Part shown: positions 27,222 through 37,063 of the stretch, piece after piece
Numbering within the stretch: the stretch's first letter is position 1
Layout of the letters: each line of letters begins with the position of its first letter
From: Aquamicrobium sp.
GTDB lineage: Bacteria; Pseudomonadota; Alphaproteobacteria; Rhizobiales; Rhizobiaceae
NCBI GenBank assembly: GCA_019739225.1
Contig: JAHHDT010000005.1
Location: 1,612,001-1,676,000, forward strand
Direction: 5' to 3'
DNA: 64,000 bases
Made by a program: the position numbers and the translations under genes
The notes under the pieces: generated by a model
The model's database searches: none
Seen by the model: only the letters and a program-made list of their open reading frames with translations
Told to the model about the DNA's origin: nothing

Positions 27222-28025
27222 ATGGCCACTGAAAACGCAGTCGCCGCCGACCAGATAGCAATCGACCGATCGCGGATGCAGATTTCGGACACTGAGGTCG
27301 CCATCGAGATCGAGGGCATGCACAAATGGTACGGCGATTTTCACGTTCTCAAGGACATCAACCTCAAGGTCATGCGGGGCGAGCGGATCGTCGTTTGCGG
27401 CCCCTCGGGCTCCGGCAAGTCGACGATGATCCGCTGCATCAACCGTCTTGAGGAGCACCAGCAGGGGCGCATCGTCGTCGACGGCATCGAACTGACCAAC
27501 GATCTCAAGAAGATCGATGAGGTCCGCCGCGAGGTCGGCATGGTCTTCCAGCACTTCAACCTGTTTCCGCATCTGACAATTTTGGAGAACTGTACGCTGG
27601 CGCCGATATGGGTCCGCAAGATCCCCAAGAAGCAGGCGGAGGAAACCGCCATGCACTTCCTCGAGCGGGTGAAGATTCCCGAGCAGGCCAACAAATATCC
27701 GGGCCAGCTCTCCGGCGGTCAGCAGCAGCGCGTCGCCATCGCGCGGTCGCTGTGCATGAACCCCCGCATCATGCTGTTCGATGAGCCGACCTCCGCGCTC
27801 GATCCCGAGATGATCAAGGAAGTGCTGGAGACGATGGTGGGCCTTGCCGAAGAAGGCATGACCATGATCTGCGTCACCCACGAGATGGGCTTTGCCCGTC
27901 AGGTGGCCAACCGCGTCATCTTCATGGATCAGGGCCAGATCGTCGAGCAGAACACGCCCGAGGAGTTTTTCGACAACCCGCAGCACGAGCGCACCAAGCT
28001 GTTCCTCAGCCAGATCCTGCACTGA
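27222..28025 (+). CDS. aapP: General L-amino acid ABC transporter ATP-binding protein AapP
   Basis: 267 residues. Complete ABC ATPase: Walker [10 protein letters not shown] near 64, Q-loop [12 protein letters not shown] near 108, signature LSGGQQQR near 163, Walker [13 protein letters not shown] near 183, and switch His in CVTHE near 219. Polar amino-acid importer subclass (PAAT). A 25-residue N-terminal extension before [18 protein letters not shown] is common in AapP. AGGGG sits 6 nt upstream of ATG 27222; the longer open frame overlaps aapM and is discarded. Last gene of aapJQMP. Confidence 0.96.
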   Translation: MATENAVAADQIAIDRSRMQISDTEVAIEIEGMHKWYGDFHVLKDINLKVMRGERIVVCGPSGSGKSTMIRCINRLEEHQQGRIVVDGIELTNDLKKIDEVRREVGMVFQHFNLFPHLTILENCTLAPIWVRKIPKKQAEETAMHFLERVKIPEQANKYPGQLSGGQQQRVAIARSLCMNPRIMLFDEPTSALDPEMIKEVLETMVGLAEEGMTMICVTHEMGFARQVANRVIFMDQGQIVEQNTPEEFFDNPQHERTKLFLSQILH

Positions 28026-28059
28026 GACGCCCGGCATTTCCTTGAGCTGCGCGACGGGA

Positions 28060-28744
28060 ATGATGCGCCGTGCAGCTCTTGCTCTGGCGGTCTTGGCTGC
28101 GCTTGCCTGCGTTGCAGCGCTTCTAGGCGCGGTGCTGCCGCGTCCGTTCCTTGCAGTCAAGCAGAGCGAAGAGGATGCGGGGCCGCTGAGGCGCATCCTG
28201 ATATTTGCCAATCCAATTCATACCGATATTGCGCTGCCGCCGGATCCGGATGTGCTGGCCAGCTTTGCGTTTCTGCGTGAAGACGGCTTGCCGATCGACG
28301 ATCCCGCGGTGGGATGGATCGCGTTCGGCTGGGGTGGGCGTTCCTTCTATCTGGAGACCCCGACCTGGGCCGAATTGAAGCCCGGCCCCGCATTCCGGGC
28401 TCTGACGCTCGACAGGGCCGTCATGCATGTGGCGCTGGCAGGCGAGGTCGACCCGGCGCAGGCTGGCGTTCTTGCGCTCGACCTCACGCCTGCGCAATTC
28501 CAGCGGCTCTTGGATGATGTCATTGCCAGTTTCGCGCGGAATGCCGAAAGCGCCGTCGTTCCGATCGAGGGGCGTTCCTACGGTCCCTACGATCGTTTCT
28601 ACGAAGCAAACGGCTGGTTCAACGCGCTCGTCGGATGCAATGTCTGGACGGCTTCGACATTGCGCCGCGGGGCTACGAACCGGGTGGTGGAATCCGCTGC
28701 CTTTGAGCCTGCTCTGGTCCGTCGAAACCTACAATCCGGTCTGA
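28060..28744 (+). pseudogene. TIGR02117/DUF2459-type protein with a single-base frameshift
   Basis: Starts MMRRAALALAVLAALACVAAL (membrane anchor or signal), then ILIFANPIHTDIALP near residue 46 and VGWIAFGWGGRSFYLETPTW near 85, matching the TIGR02117/DUF2459 family of unknown function. At about 28664-28667 the frame must skip one base: before it reads CNVWTASTLR, after it reads AGLRTGWWNPLPLSLLWS and ends ETYNPV at 28744, which is the normal family C-terminus. Corrected, it would be 227 residues. Without correction the frame runs into the next gene. Either a recent mutation or a sequencing/assembly insertion in a GC run. Confidence 0.8.
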
Positions 28745-28759
28745 GAAGGCTGGTTTGTT

Positions 28760-29974
28760 TCAAGGCTTGCCGATATCGCAGCCGTAAAGCCAGTCGAAGT
28801 CGGCGGCGAGCGTTTCCGGTTTGCGCAGCGCGAGCACCCGGTCGCGTACAAAGGCGACCGGACCGGACGCATGCCATGTGAAGCGGTTGAACGCGCCACG
28901 CGCCGCGACGCGCTTGACCCGCTTGCGCCGCACCTGCTCGTAAAGCGACAGCGCAGCCGCCAGACTGGTGGGTTCGCGGGCAAGTGCCGCAGCCAGCGCG
29001 ACCGCGTCCTCGATCGCCATTGCGGCGCCCTGTGCGGCGTAGGGGCTCATGGCGTGGGCGGCATCGCCGATCAGCGCGATGCCTTCCTTAGCCGTCCAGG
29101 CGCCGTCCGGCGGCACTTCGTGGATCGGCCAGGTCGTCCAGTGGTCTGCTGCCTGCACCAGTTGTTGAAGGGCAGGGGAGGCGCCGCCCATTGCCGCTAC
29201 CAGCATCGACAGGTCAGCCGCGTTGGACCATCTGCGCGTCAATTCCGGCGCGCGCGTCACGGCCACCAGGTTGATCGCCTCACCCGCGCGAACGGGATAA
29301 GCGACCAGGTGAAAGCCGGCGTGCAGCCATGCGGTGACGCGGTCGTTCGGCGGCAGTGCCGCATCCGTTCCGCTCCCCGCCTGCGCGGACGGGAGCATCG
29401 CGCGCCATGCAACATATCCCGAATAGCGGCTTTGCCGCCCATGCCCGCCCAGTTCGCGCAATGTCGACCATACGCCGTCGGCGCCAACTGCGAGTTTGCA
29501 GCCGAACTCCTCGATCCGTCCGTCGCGGTCGACCGAGAGCGTGACCCCACAGTCATGGAACGCGGCGTCGCGCACGGTCGCGCCGGTCGCCAGGTCAATC
29601 TCGGGCTGCCGTTTCACCGCGGCAAGAAGCGCGCTCTGCAGGTCGGCGCGGTGGACTGTCAGATAGGGCGCGCCCCAGCGGCGCACCGCCTTCTCGCCAA
29701 GCGGGACGGACGCGAGCCGGCCAAGCGTTCGCGCACTGCGGATTTCCACCGCCTCGGCGCGCACCGCAATCGGTTTCAGGATCGAAAGAACGCCCAGCCG
29801 GTCGAGCAGGCGCGTAGCGTTTGGTGAAAGCTGCAGCCCGGCGCCGACTTCTTCCAGCCGGTCGGAGCGTTCGAAAAGCCTGACCTGAAAACCACGCTGT
29901 GCGAGCGCCAGCGCTGCCGTCAGGCCCGCAATGCCAGCCCCGGCAATCGCGATCGGCCCGGCGCGGAGGTCCAC
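28760..29974 (-). CDS. FAD-dependent monooxygenase (salicylate hydroxylase-like)
   Basis: 404 residues, class A flavoprotein hydroxylase. FAD-binding GAGIAGLTAALALAQRG near 12-28 with the acidic strand end LFERSD; the NAD(P)H/FAD-linked DG motif GADGVWSTLR near 175; and the GD motif ALIGDAAHAMSPYAAQG near 300. Similar to salicylate and 6-hydroxynicotinate hydroxylases, but the substrate cannot be read from sequence and no aromatic pathway genes are nearby. Its start is 7 bp after the stop of the upstream zinc protein, so they share a transcript. Confidence 0.88.
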   Translation of the reverse strand: MDLRAGPIAIAGAGIAGLTAALALAQRGFQVRLFERSDRLEEVGAGLQLSPNATRLLDRLGVLSILKPIAVRAEAVEIRSARTLGRLASVPLGEKAVRRWGAPYLTVHRADLQSALLAAVKRQPEIDLATGATVRDAAFHDCGVTLSVDRDGRIEEFGCKLAVGADGVWSTLRELGGHGRQSRYSGYVAWRAMLPSAQAGSGTDAALPPNDRVTAWLHAGFHLVAYPVRAGEAINLVAVTRAPELTRRWSNAADLSMLVAAMGGASPALQQLVQAADHWTTWPIHEVPPDGAWTAKEGIALIGDAAHAMSPYAAQGAAMAIEDAVALAAALAREPTSLAAALSLYEQVRRKRVKRVAARGAFNRFTWHASGPVAFVRDRVLALRKPETLAADFDWLYGCDIGKP

Positions 29975-29981
29975 TTCAGGC

Positions 29982-30227
29982 TCAGGCGGCCTGCGGATGG
30001 TAGAGCGCGCCGGCGGGCGAGGTCTCGGTGGCCTTCAGCTTCGCATTGTAGCGATAAAGCGTCGAGCAATACGGGCAGACCTTTTCGGCGTCATCGCCCA
30101 TGTCGAGGAAGACATGCGGATGGTCGAAGGGCGGGTTGGCGCCTACGCACATGAATTCCTTCACGCCGATCTCGATCGCGGCGTGACCTGCGTCGTTCTG
30201 GAAATGCGGTATCGCGTGGCCGGCCAT
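29982..30227 (-). CDS. Zinc-finger protein, NDUFS6-like complex I subunit
   Basis: 81 residues with the zf-CHCC layout: CVGANPPFDHPHVFLDMG followed by VCPYCSTLY, i.e. Cys, His and a CxxC pair that bind zinc. This is the C-terminal domain of the mitochondrial NDUFS6 (13 kDa) subunit; alphaproteobacterial complex I has the same accessory subunit. ATG 30227 with GGGAG upstream is clear; the huge open frame upstream is antisense to ppk and is a shadow. Divergent from ppk; precedes the flavin monooxygenase. Confidence 0.9.
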   Translation of the reverse strand: MAGHAIPHFQNDAGHAAIEIGVKEFMCVGANPPFDHPHVFLDMGDDAEKVCPYCSTLYRYNAKLKATETSPAGALYHPQAA

Positions 30228-30386
30228 CGGAAGCTCCCGGATGCTGCAAACTCGAAGCGGATTGCCTGCGTTTGCAGCATAAACCCGGTCTTTGCAAGTC
30301 GATGATATGAAACTGTCGCAAAAGCCTGTCACGAGGTAGATTGGCGGCATGTCGCCTGGCAAACCTTTTGGGGCACTGAGGAGATC

Positions 30387-32597
30387 ATGAACGAACTGAG
30401 ACCGGCAACGAGTGAATTTACCGGCGAGATGCAGGCGCTGACGGCCGCGCCCGACGGCAATCCGGACCGGTTCGTGAACCGCGAATTCTCCTGGCTCCAG
30501 TTCAATCGCCGCGTGCTCGACGAATCGCAGAACCCCTGCCATCCGCTTCTGGAGCGGGTGCGCTTCCTGTCGATCTCGGCGACCAATCTCGACGAGTTCT
30601 TCATGGTGCGCGTCGCTGGTCTGGCCGGCCAGATCCGCGAGGGTATTGCTATCAAGAGCCCGGATGGGCGCACGCCCGAACAGCAGCTCGAACTGCTGCT
30701 GCTGGAGGTAAGCCGCCTCCAGGAAGACCAGCAGCAGAGCTATTCGCTGCTGACCGGCCTGATGCGAAAGGAAGGGATCGAGATTGTCCGTGCCACCGCG
30801 CTCGTAAAGGACGAGAAGGCGTGGCTGGACGAGCATTTCATGGAGGCGATCTTCCCGGTGCTGACACCGCTGTCGATCGACCCGGCACATCCGTTTCCGT
30901 TCATTCCCAATCTCGGTTTCTCGATCGCGCTGAACCTGCGCCATCGCAGACAGGCCGAGGAGATGACGGCGCTGCTGCGCCTGCCCGTAGCCCTGCGCCG
31001 CTTCATCCGGCTGCCGGACCGCAAGAGCACGGTGCGCTACATCGCGCTGGAAGACGTCGTCGGCATGTTTATCGGCAAGCTCTTCCCCGGCTACGAGGTG
31101 AAGGGTTCGGGTACGTTCCGCATCATCCGCGACTCCGACATCGAGGTCGAGGAGGAGGCCGAGGATCTCGTGCGCCTGTTCGAAAGCGCGCTGAAGCGCC
31201 GCCGCAGGGGCCAGGTCATTCGCATCGAGTTCGATGACGAGATGCCGGAAGGCCTGCGCGATTTCGTTGCCAGCGAGCTTGGCGTCGGTTCGTCGCGCAT
31301 CAGCGTCCTGAAGGGGCCGCTGGCGGTGAACCAGATTTCCGAGATCGTGGCTCTCCCGCGCGACGATCTCAAGTTCACGCCCTACAATCCGCGCTTCCCT
31401 GAGCGCATCCGCGAGCATGGCGGCGATTGCTTCGCCGCGATCCGCGAGAAGGACATTGTCGTCCACCACCCCTATGAGAGCTTCGACGTGGTGGTGCAGT
31501 TCCTGCGTCAGGCCGCGCTGGACCCGGAGGTCGTCGCCATCAAGCAGACGCTCTACCGCACCTCCAACGACAGCCCCATCGTGCGTGCCCTGATCGACGC
31601 GGCAGAAAGCGGCAAGTCGGTGACGGCTCTGGTCGAGCTCAAGGCGCGTTTCGACGAGGAAGCGAATATCCGCTGGGCGCGCGATCTCGAGCGCGCCGGC
31701 GTGCAGGTCGTCTTCGGCTTCATCGAGTTGAAGACGCATTCGAAGATGTCGCTCGTGGTGCGCCGCGAGGATGGCAAGCTGCGCAACTACGTGCATCTGG
31801 GCACGGGCAACTACCACCCGATCACCGCGCGCATCTACACCGACCTGTCCTATTTCACGTCCGATCCGGTGATCGCGCGCGACGTTGCGCAGGTTTTCAA
31901 CTTCATCACCGGCTACGCGGAGCCCGCCAACGAGATGCATCTCGCCATCTCGCCGCTGACGCTGCGAAACCGCATCCTCGAGCACATCCGTGCGGAGAAG
32001 GAGTTCGTCGCTGCGGGCAAGCCTGCACAGATCTGGATGAAGATGAACTCGCTGGTCGATCCGACGATCATCGACGCGCTCTACGATGCCAGCCGCGCCG
32101 GCGTGGAGATCGACCTCGTGGTGCGCGGCATCTGCTGCCTGCGCCCGCAGGTGCCCGGCCTGTCGGAGAATATTCGCGTCAAGTCGATCATCGGACGCTT
32201 CCTGGAGCACAGCCGCATCTACTGTTTCGGCAATGGCCACGGCCTGCCGTCCGACGAGGCGATCGTCTATATTGCTTCGGCCGATCTGATGCCGCGCAAC
32301 CTCGATCGGCGGGTCGAGACGCTGGTGCCGATCACCAACGCGACTGTGCATGAACAGGTGCTGGGCCAGATCATGCTCGGAAACATCATGGACAACCAGC
32401 AAAGTTTCGAAGTATTGGCGGACGGTACCTCGCGGCGGATGATGCCCGAGGAGGGAGAGGAACCGTTCAACGCGCAGGAATATTTCATGACGAATCCGAG
32501 CCTGTCCGGTCGAGGTGACGCCCTGAAATCCCATGCGCCGAAGCGCATTGCGCAACACAAGCGCCGCAAGAAGGCCAACACAGCCGAGACTGCATGA
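30387..32597 (+). CDS. ppk1: Polyphosphate kinase 1
   Basis: 736 residues. It polymerises the gamma-phosphate of ATP into polyphosphate. N-terminal domain begins [19 protein letters not shown] (about 29-47) with [17 protein letters not shown] after it; the first phospholipase-D-like catalytic domain carries [12 protein letters not shown] with the His near residue 451, the place of the autophosphorylated histidine, and [11 protein letters not shown]; the second has [15 protein letters not shown] 30387 has GAGGAG 5 nt upstream. Its TGA overlaps the ppx ATG, so synthesis and breakdown of polyphosphate are translationally coupled. Confidence 0.97.
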   Translation: MNELRPATSEFTGEMQALTAAPDGNPDRFVNREFSWLQFNRRVLDESQNPCHPLLERVRFLSISATNLDEFFMVRVAGLAGQIREGIAIKSPDGRTPEQQLELLLLEVSRLQEDQQQSYSLLTGLMRKEGIEIVRATALVKDEKAWLDEHFMEAIFPVLTPLSIDPAHPFPFIPNLGFSIALNLRHRRQAEEMTALLRLPVALRRFIRLPDRKSTVRYIALEDVVGMFIGKLFPGYEVKGSGTFRIIRDSDIEVEEEAEDLVRLFESALKRRRRGQVIRIEFDDEMPEGLRDFVASELGVGSSRISVLKGPLAVNQISEIVALPRDDLKFTPYNPRFPERIREHGGDCFAAIREKDIVVHHPYESFDVVVQFLRQAALDPEVVAIKQTLYRTSNDSPIVRALIDAAESGKSVTALVELKARFDEEANIRWARDLERAGVQVVFGFIELKTHSKMSLVVRREDGKLRNYVHLGTGNYHPITARIYTDLSYFTSDPVIARDVAQVFNFITGYAEPANEMHLAISPLTLRNRILEHIRAEKEFVAAGKPAQIWMKMNSLVDPTIIDALYDASRAGVEIDLVVRGICCLRPQVPGLSENIRVKSIIGRFLEHSRIYCFGNGHGLPSDEAIVYIASADLMPRNLDRRVETLVPITNATVHEQVLGQIMLGNIMDNQQSFEVLADGTSRRMMPEEGEEPFNAQEYFMTNPSLSGRGDALKSHAPKRIAQHKRRKKANTAETA

Positions 32598-34108
32598 TTC
32601 ATACATCCCAGGGCCGGCTGCAAGATCGCCAGCCACTGTCGATCATCGACATCGGATCGAACTCGATCCGTCTCGTCGTCTACGAGGGTGTTGCGCGTTC
32701 CCCGACCGTGCTCTTCAACGAGAAGATGCTGGCTGGGCTGGGGCGCGGCATCGTGACGACCGGCAAGCTCGACCCCGAGGCCGTTCGCCGCGCTGTGGAC
32801 GAGTTCAGGCGCTTCCGGGCGCTATCCGAGCAGGCGGGGTCCGAGCATCTGCACGTGATCGCCACGGCGGCTGCCCGCGAAGCGGAAAACGGAATGGATT
32901 TCATCCATCGCGCCGAAGAAATCCTCGGTGCGGAGATTCGCGTGCTGTCGGGCCGTGAAGAGGCTCATTATTCCGCCCTCGGCGTCATCTCCGGCTTCCA
33001 CAAGGTGGATGGCATCGCCGGCGACCTTGGCGGCGGCAGCCTCGAGCTTGTCGACGTGAAGGGCGAGACGATCGGCGACGGCATCACCCTGCCGCTCGGC
33101 GGCCTGCGGCTGCAGGACATGGCCAAGGGTGCGCCGGACGCGGCGGCCCGCATTGCCAGGCGTGAGCTCAAGCGTGCCAGTCTGCTTGCGGGCGGGGAGG
33201 GGCGCACCTTCTATTGCGTTGGCGGCACGTGGCGAAACCTCGCCCGCCTCCACATGAATGCCACAGGCTATCCGCTCAACGTGATGCATCACTACGAGTT
33301 CGACGTCGAAGGTTCCGAAGGCTTTCTCAAGCAGGTTGCCAGCGGCGACATCGGCAAGATGAAGGGCATCGAGCGTATTTCCAAGTCTCGACGGGCGCTG
33401 CTGCCTTATGGCGCCACCGTGCTGCAGGAAATCATCACGGCGATGAAGCCGAAGGACATCGTCGTCTCGGCGCTCGGCGTGCGCGAGGGCTATCTCTATT
33501 CGCTGCTGGAGGAGGAGGATCGACGCCGCGACGCGCTGCTTTCGGCGGCGGAAGAGCTTGCGGTGTTGCGCGCCCGCTCGGTCACCCATGCGCGCGAGCT
33601 GGCGGCGTGGACTGGTGAGGCGTTCGAGGCGTTCGGGCTGGAGGAAAGCGAGGAGGATGCACGCTACCGGCAGGCGGCCTGCCTGCTGGCCGACATCGGC
33701 TGGCGCGCGCACCCGGAATACCGTGGCACCCAGTCCCTCAACATCATTGCGCACGCATCCTTCATCGGTGTCGATCATCCGGGCCGTGCCTTTATCGGCC
33801 TCACCAGCCTGTTCCGGCATGAAGGCATCTATGAGGATGCGGTCTCGCCGACGATGCAGGCGCTTGCGGGCGCGCGCCACGTCGAACGGGCGCGCATCCT
33901 CGGCGCGCTCCTGCGGGTGGTCTATCTGTTCTCGGCATCCATGCCCGGCTTGATGCCGCGGCTCAAATGGCGAAAGGGCGAGGGAGATAGCCTCACCCTC
34001 GTGGTACCTGCCTCGCATGCCGGTCTGCTGGGTGAACGCCCCGAGGGGCGCATGTCCCAGCTTTCCAAGGTTCTCGGCAGGCCGATGGACATCGCCGTCG
34101 GCGAGTGA
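32594..34108 (+). CDS. ppx: Exopolyphosphatase, Ppx/GppA family
   Basis: 504 residues. An actin-like ASKHA phosphatase that removes terminal phosphate from polyphosphate and, in some members, from pppGpp. Nucleotide/phosphate loops [16 protein letters not shown] near 16-31 and [13 protein letters not shown] near 142; catalytic Glu expected in the [11 protein letters not shown] region near 95. The C-terminal half (from about 310) is the alpha-helical HD-like extension of longer Ppx proteins. ATGA overlap with ppk at 32594-32597. Confidence 0.95.
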   Translation: MIHTSQGRLQDRQPLSIIDIGSNSIRLVVYEGVARSPTVLFNEKMLAGLGRGIVTTGKLDPEAVRRAVDEFRRFRALSEQAGSEHLHVIATAAAREAENGMDFIHRAEEILGAEIRVLSGREEAHYSALGVISGFHKVDGIAGDLGGGSLELVDVKGETIGDGITLPLGGLRLQDMAKGAPDAAARIARRELKRASLLAGGEGRTFYCVGGTWRNLARLHMNATGYPLNVMHHYEFDVEGSEGFLKQVASGDIGKMKGIERISKSRRALLPYGATVLQEIITAMKPKDIVVSALGVREGYLYSLLEEEDRRRDALLSAAEELAVLRARSVTHARELAAWTGEAFEAFGLEESEEDARYRQAACLLADIGWRAHPEYRGTQSLNIIAHASFIGVDHPGRAFIGLTSLFRHEGIYEDAVSPTMQALAGARHVERARILGALLRVVYLFSASMPGLMPRLKWRKGEGDSLTLVVPASHAGLLGERPEGRMSQLSKVLGRPMDIAVGE

Positions 34109-34122
34109 TCGGGCGGCTGGCC

Positions 34123-34824
34123 TCAGTAGGACAGCTTCGGATACCAGTCCGTGCCGCGTCCGCCGGGCGTGAGATCGAGGATCGACCACAACGAGGCGAT
34201 GTCCGGCGCGAGGCGCGGGTCCTGCCCGGGGTCCGCCGCCGCAGACGGCATTTCGGCCGCCCAGAACAGCCGCACTTCGCCGCCCTTGCGTGAAAAGACC
34301 ACCAGCGCCGGGTTCTCCGTGCCGTCCTCGTTGATCAGGCCCAGATCGTTGGCGTAGTCGTCGCCGACCGTCTGCACGAAATCGAGGTGTTGCCAGCCGC
34401 GCTCTTTCGCAAACGCCTGCTGGCGTTCGACCGGGCTGCGGCCGAAGATCTTGAGAGACACCCGCTGCTCGATATCGGCCGCGTTGCCGTCGACCGCGCC
34501 GAGCCAGTTGGTGCACATGGGGCAGGGGCGTTCGCGCTGCGGTCCGTACATCCAGAAATAGCTGACGAGCGTGTCGTGCTTCCCGAACAGGTCCGCGAGG
34601 TCGAGGTCGTTGCCTGCCGCATCGCGAAACCGGTAGTCCTTGTCGATGACCGGGCCGGCCGGCAGGGACTGCCGCTGCTCGCAGAGACGCGTCATGTGGC
34701 GGCGAAATTCGATCTCCTCGGCCAGCAACGCCTCGCGCGCCTTGCGGTATGCCGCGCTCTCGCCGGGAAACGGCGGTTGCCTGATGGCGGCCAGCTCGGC
34801 TGCCTGTGGGAGTGGATTGGCCAT
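34123..34824 (-). CDS. DUF899 family thioredoxin-like protein
   Basis: 233 residues. DUF899 proteins have a thioredoxin/AhpC-type fold. Here it shows YRFRDAAGNDLDLADLFGKHDTLVSYFWMYG near 64-94, then CPMCTNW near 101 (a CxxC pair at the position of the redox site), and C-terminal FWAAEMPSAAADPG. A disulfide or peroxide role is plausible but unproven for the family. ATG 34824 has GGAG 7 nt upstream. First of four small leftward genes, each with its own start and spacing, that look accessory. Confidence 0.87.
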   Translation of the reverse strand: MANPLPQAAELAAIRQPPFPGESAAYRKAREALLAEEIEFRRHMTRLCEQRQSLPAGPVIDKDYRFRDAAGNDLDLADLFGKHDTLVSYFWMYGPQRERPCPMCTNWLGAVDGNAADIEQRVSLKIFGRSPVERQQAFAKERGWQHLDFVQTVGDDYANDLGLINEDGTENPALVVFSRKGGEVRLFWAAEMPSAAADPGQDPRLAPDIASLWSILDLTPGGRGTDWYPKLSY

Positions 34825-34896
34825 GTCAGCAACTCCTTCTTTTGCGACCTTACTGAAAGACGCACTGCGTTTGCCGGTTCCGACAATCCTGCAACG

Positions 34897-35439
34897 TCAA
34901 GTCGGCCGATCGGCGGGAACATAGGTCAACCTGACCGCTTCCTCGCCGATGCGCTCGCTTGCCGTCAGCCGCAGCTTTGGCGGGGGAGAGGCAAAGTACG
35001 GCTTGCCGCTGCCAAGGGCGACGGGGTGGACGTAGAGGCGGTAGGCGTCGATCAGGCCAAGCTCTGTCAGGCTCTGCGCTAGCTCCGGCCCGCCGACCTC
35101 GATTTCGCCGTCGAACTCTTCTTTCAAGCGGTGTACCGCCGCGCCGACATCTCCGCTGATCAGCGTCGCGTTCGGGCCGACTGACTGCAAAGAGCGCGAC
35201 ACGACCCATTTCGGCTGGTTGCGCCAAGCCTCCGCGAAGGCCCGCAGATCCGGCGTCCATTCCGGATGCTCCTCGTCCCAATAGCGCATCACCTCGTAGA
35301 GGCGCCGTCCGTAGATACTGCCTGTCTGTTCCTGCGCCTGCTCGATGAAATGCCGAAACAGTACGGGGTCGGGCCCGAATTTGTCGTGGTCGACGTAACC
35401 GTCGAGCGATACGTTCATTCCGAAAACAAGCGTGGCCAT
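34897..35439 (-). CDS. Dihydrofolate reductase/RibD C-terminal domain protein (paralogue 1)
   Basis: 180 residues. RibD_C fold: ATLVFGMNVSLDGYVDH at the start, GSIYGRRLYEVMRYWDE near 42, NQPKWVVSRSL near 77, and EIEVGGPELAQSLTELGLIDAYRLYVHPVALGSGK near 113-147. These stand-alone domains bind NADPH and act as small reductases; the substrate is unknown and true DHFR activity should not be assumed. ATG 35439 (GGAGG 10 nt upstream) begins the homology. A second copy of the family is directly upstream. Confidence 0.87.
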   Translation of the reverse strand: MATLVFGMNVSLDGYVDHDKFGPDPVLFRHFIEQAQEQTGSIYGRRLYEVMRYWDEEHPEWTPDLRAFAEAWRNQPKWVVSRSLQSVGPNATLISGDVGAAVHRLKEEFDGEIEVGGPELAQSLTELGLIDAYRLYVHPVALGSGKPYFASPPPKLRLTASERIGEEAVRLTYVPADRPT

Positions 35440-35519
35440 CGTCTCTGTCCTCCCAGGTGCCGCGTAACCGGCGTGTTGAACTCTCTTCGCAGCGAAAGCG
35501 TAGGTGGCTGGCAGTGCGA

Positions 35520-36071
35520 TCACGCCATGGCGTAGCGCATCAGGACGCCGCCATTCTGAAGCGCTTTCGCCTCCAGTAGCTTCAACGACGTCTTTTTGTC
35601 GGCCGGCTTGAAAAGTAGCGTGCCCGCGCCCCGAAGCACCGGCGCGATGCAGATGCGGTACTCGTCCACGAGCCCTTCGGCGATCAGGGTCGAAAGCAGG
35701 TCGGCGCTGCCGAACACGTAGATATTGCGGCCGTCCTCGGCCTTCAGTCGGCGGATCGCGTCGCCGACGTCACCTTCGATCAGCGTCGAATTGTTCCAAT
35801 CGACGCTCTTGAGCGTGCGCGAGGCGACGAGCTTCGGCACCGTGTTCATTGCCGTGCCAATCTCACCTTCGCTGTTCTCGGTCCAGTGCGCTGCCATGCC
35901 CTCGTAGGTCTTGCGGCCAAAAAGGATGTAATCAAGGTCTGCCAGTTGATCGGTGGACAGTTTCTCGAGTTCGGGACCCCACACGGTTTCGTGGAAGTCG
36001 AGCTCCCAGGGTTCCGTTCCCTCGAAATAGCCATCGAGCGTTGCGACGTTCCAGGCGATCAGCTTGCGCAT
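35520..36071 (-). CDS. Dihydrofolate reductase/RibD C-terminal domain protein (paralogue 2)
   Basis: 183 residues. Same family as its neighbour but clearly diverged: RKLIAWNVATLDGYFEGTEP at the start, YILFGRKTYEGMAAHW near 50, VPKLVASRTLKSVDW near 80, NIYVFGSADLLSTLIAEGLVDEYRICIAPVLRGAG near 115-149. NADPH-dependent reductase fold, substrate unknown. ATG 36071 is at the family start; 79 upstream codons in frame have no homology. The side-by-side pair suggests an old duplication or joint acquisition. Confidence 0.87.
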   Translation of the reverse strand: MRKLIAWNVATLDGYFEGTEPWELDFHETVWGPELEKLSTDQLADLDYILFGRKTYEGMAAHWTENSEGEIGTAMNTVPKLVASRTLKSVDWNNSTLIEGDVGDAIRRLKAEDGRNIYVFGSADLLSTLIAEGLVDEYRICIAPVLRGAGTLLFKPADKKTSLKLLEAKALQNGGVLMRYAMA

Positions 36072-36231
36072 TGTCTTTCTCCCTAATCTGATTGCGATTT
36101 GCAACCGGTATTTGCCTTCTCTCACATCCGATTGCTGATTGCAAGTGGTATTCTTTGCAGCACTCGCAAAGGAGCCCGGACCGGACGGGAGAGGGTGCCG
36201 GCCCGGGCTGTACGCAGCAGGCGGTCTGGTT

Positions 36232-36813
36232 CTACAAACCCGGCGCCGGATACCGCTCCCAGAAGCGTGGAGCAGGCTCCGTCTGCTGCACGACGTCGAC
36301 CAGCACACCGGCCGGGTCGCGGGTCATGAAGCGGCGCTGGCCCCATTCCTCGTCCGTGAGGGGATGCACGATCGGCGCGCCGCTGGCTGAAAATCGCTCG
36401 TAGATGGCCGCTGCATCACTGACCTCGACGGTCAGGATCATGCCGAGCCCGCTGAAGGATTCGGGGCCGGGCGGATTGGACGGGTGATCGGGATGCATGA
36501 AGGCCAGCGTCGCGCCGCGCGTCTCGCCGTCGGCGGGGCCGGACAGGTAAACGAACCAGCTTGCCTCGAACAGCACGTCGAACCCGAAATGCGTGACGTA
36601 AAAGTCGCGCGCTTCGAACAGCGCCGGCGTGGTGATGAGCGGGTAGAGGTCGCGAACTTTCATGGCCTGTTCCTCCTGCGGTGTGGCAGCATTGTTTGCA
36701 AAGGCAGGGATGACCGGGGTCGTTGCAGCCAGCATCGCGCTGGCGATAAGGCCCGCGATTGTGCGTGCACAACGGTGCACCGGCCCCTGTGTGGGGCGGC
36801 GTTGGTAATTCAT
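36232..36813 (-). CDS. VOC (glyoxalase/bleomycin-resistance) family protein with possible signal peptide
   Basis: 193 residues in the long form. Residues 51-193 are a VOC domain (YPLITTPALFEARDFYVTHFG, LGMILTVEVSDAAAIYERF, FMTRDPAGVLVDVV). Residues 1-50 look like a Sec signal: basic start, then TIAGLIASAMLAATTPVIPAFA before NNAATPQ. Two starts each have a good ribosome-binding site: ATG 36813 after GAAGGAAA, and ATG 36663 after AGGAGG at ideal spacing, the second giving the normal 143-residue cytosolic VOC protein. Both may be used. Function unknown; VOC proteins range from isomerases to antibiotic-binding proteins. Confidence 0.8.
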   Translation of the reverse strand: MNYQRRPTQGPVHRCARTIAGLIASAMLAATTPVIPAFANNAATPQEEQAMKVRDLYPLITTPALFEARDFYVTHFGFDVLFEASWFVYLSGPADGETRGATLAFMHPDHPSNPPGPESFSGLGMILTVEVSDAAAIYERFSASGAPIVHPLTDEEWGQRRFMTRDPAGVLVDVVQQTEPAPRFWERYPAPGL

Positions 36814-37017
36814 GGCAGTTTCCTTCTGTGTAAGGGCAGGCGGTCACATGACCACCAGGCCTGCCGCGAGATTAGGCTTTGCCGGAAGCATAGCAATTAT
36901 CCGCAAGATAATGGCGAAGACGAACTTTGCGGTAATCGGCCGGACACCTCGCGGGCCGCTCCCGATCCTCGCACCGACAAGCGGTGCATGACACACAATC
37001 GGTCTTCTCATGCGAGA

Positions 37018-37032
37018 TGTTATACTATAACA
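37018..37032 (+). promoter_or_regulatory. Zur-type operator (perfect palindrome) upstream of aztD
   Basis: TGTTATACTATAACA is a perfect 7-1-7 palindrome, 31 bp before the aztD start. It matches the alphaproteobacterial Zur box core (TGTTATANTATAACA), and TATACT/TATAAC inside it could serve as the -10 element, so Zur with zinc would block transcription. It could also reach the divergent VOC gene, whose start is 205 bp away. Confidence 0.8.
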
Positions 37033-37063
37033 GATGCCTGCCAACAGATATGGAGGTTAGGCA

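Noticed and set aside
29982-32636. An 884-codon leftward open frame covering ppk
   Set aside because: Only its last 81 codons (the NDUFS6-like protein) are real; the rest is antisense to ppk.
36844-37044. Leftward 66-codon frame between the VOC gene and aztD
   Set aside because: It runs through the Zur palindrome and promoter region, has no ribosome-binding site and no familiar sequence.
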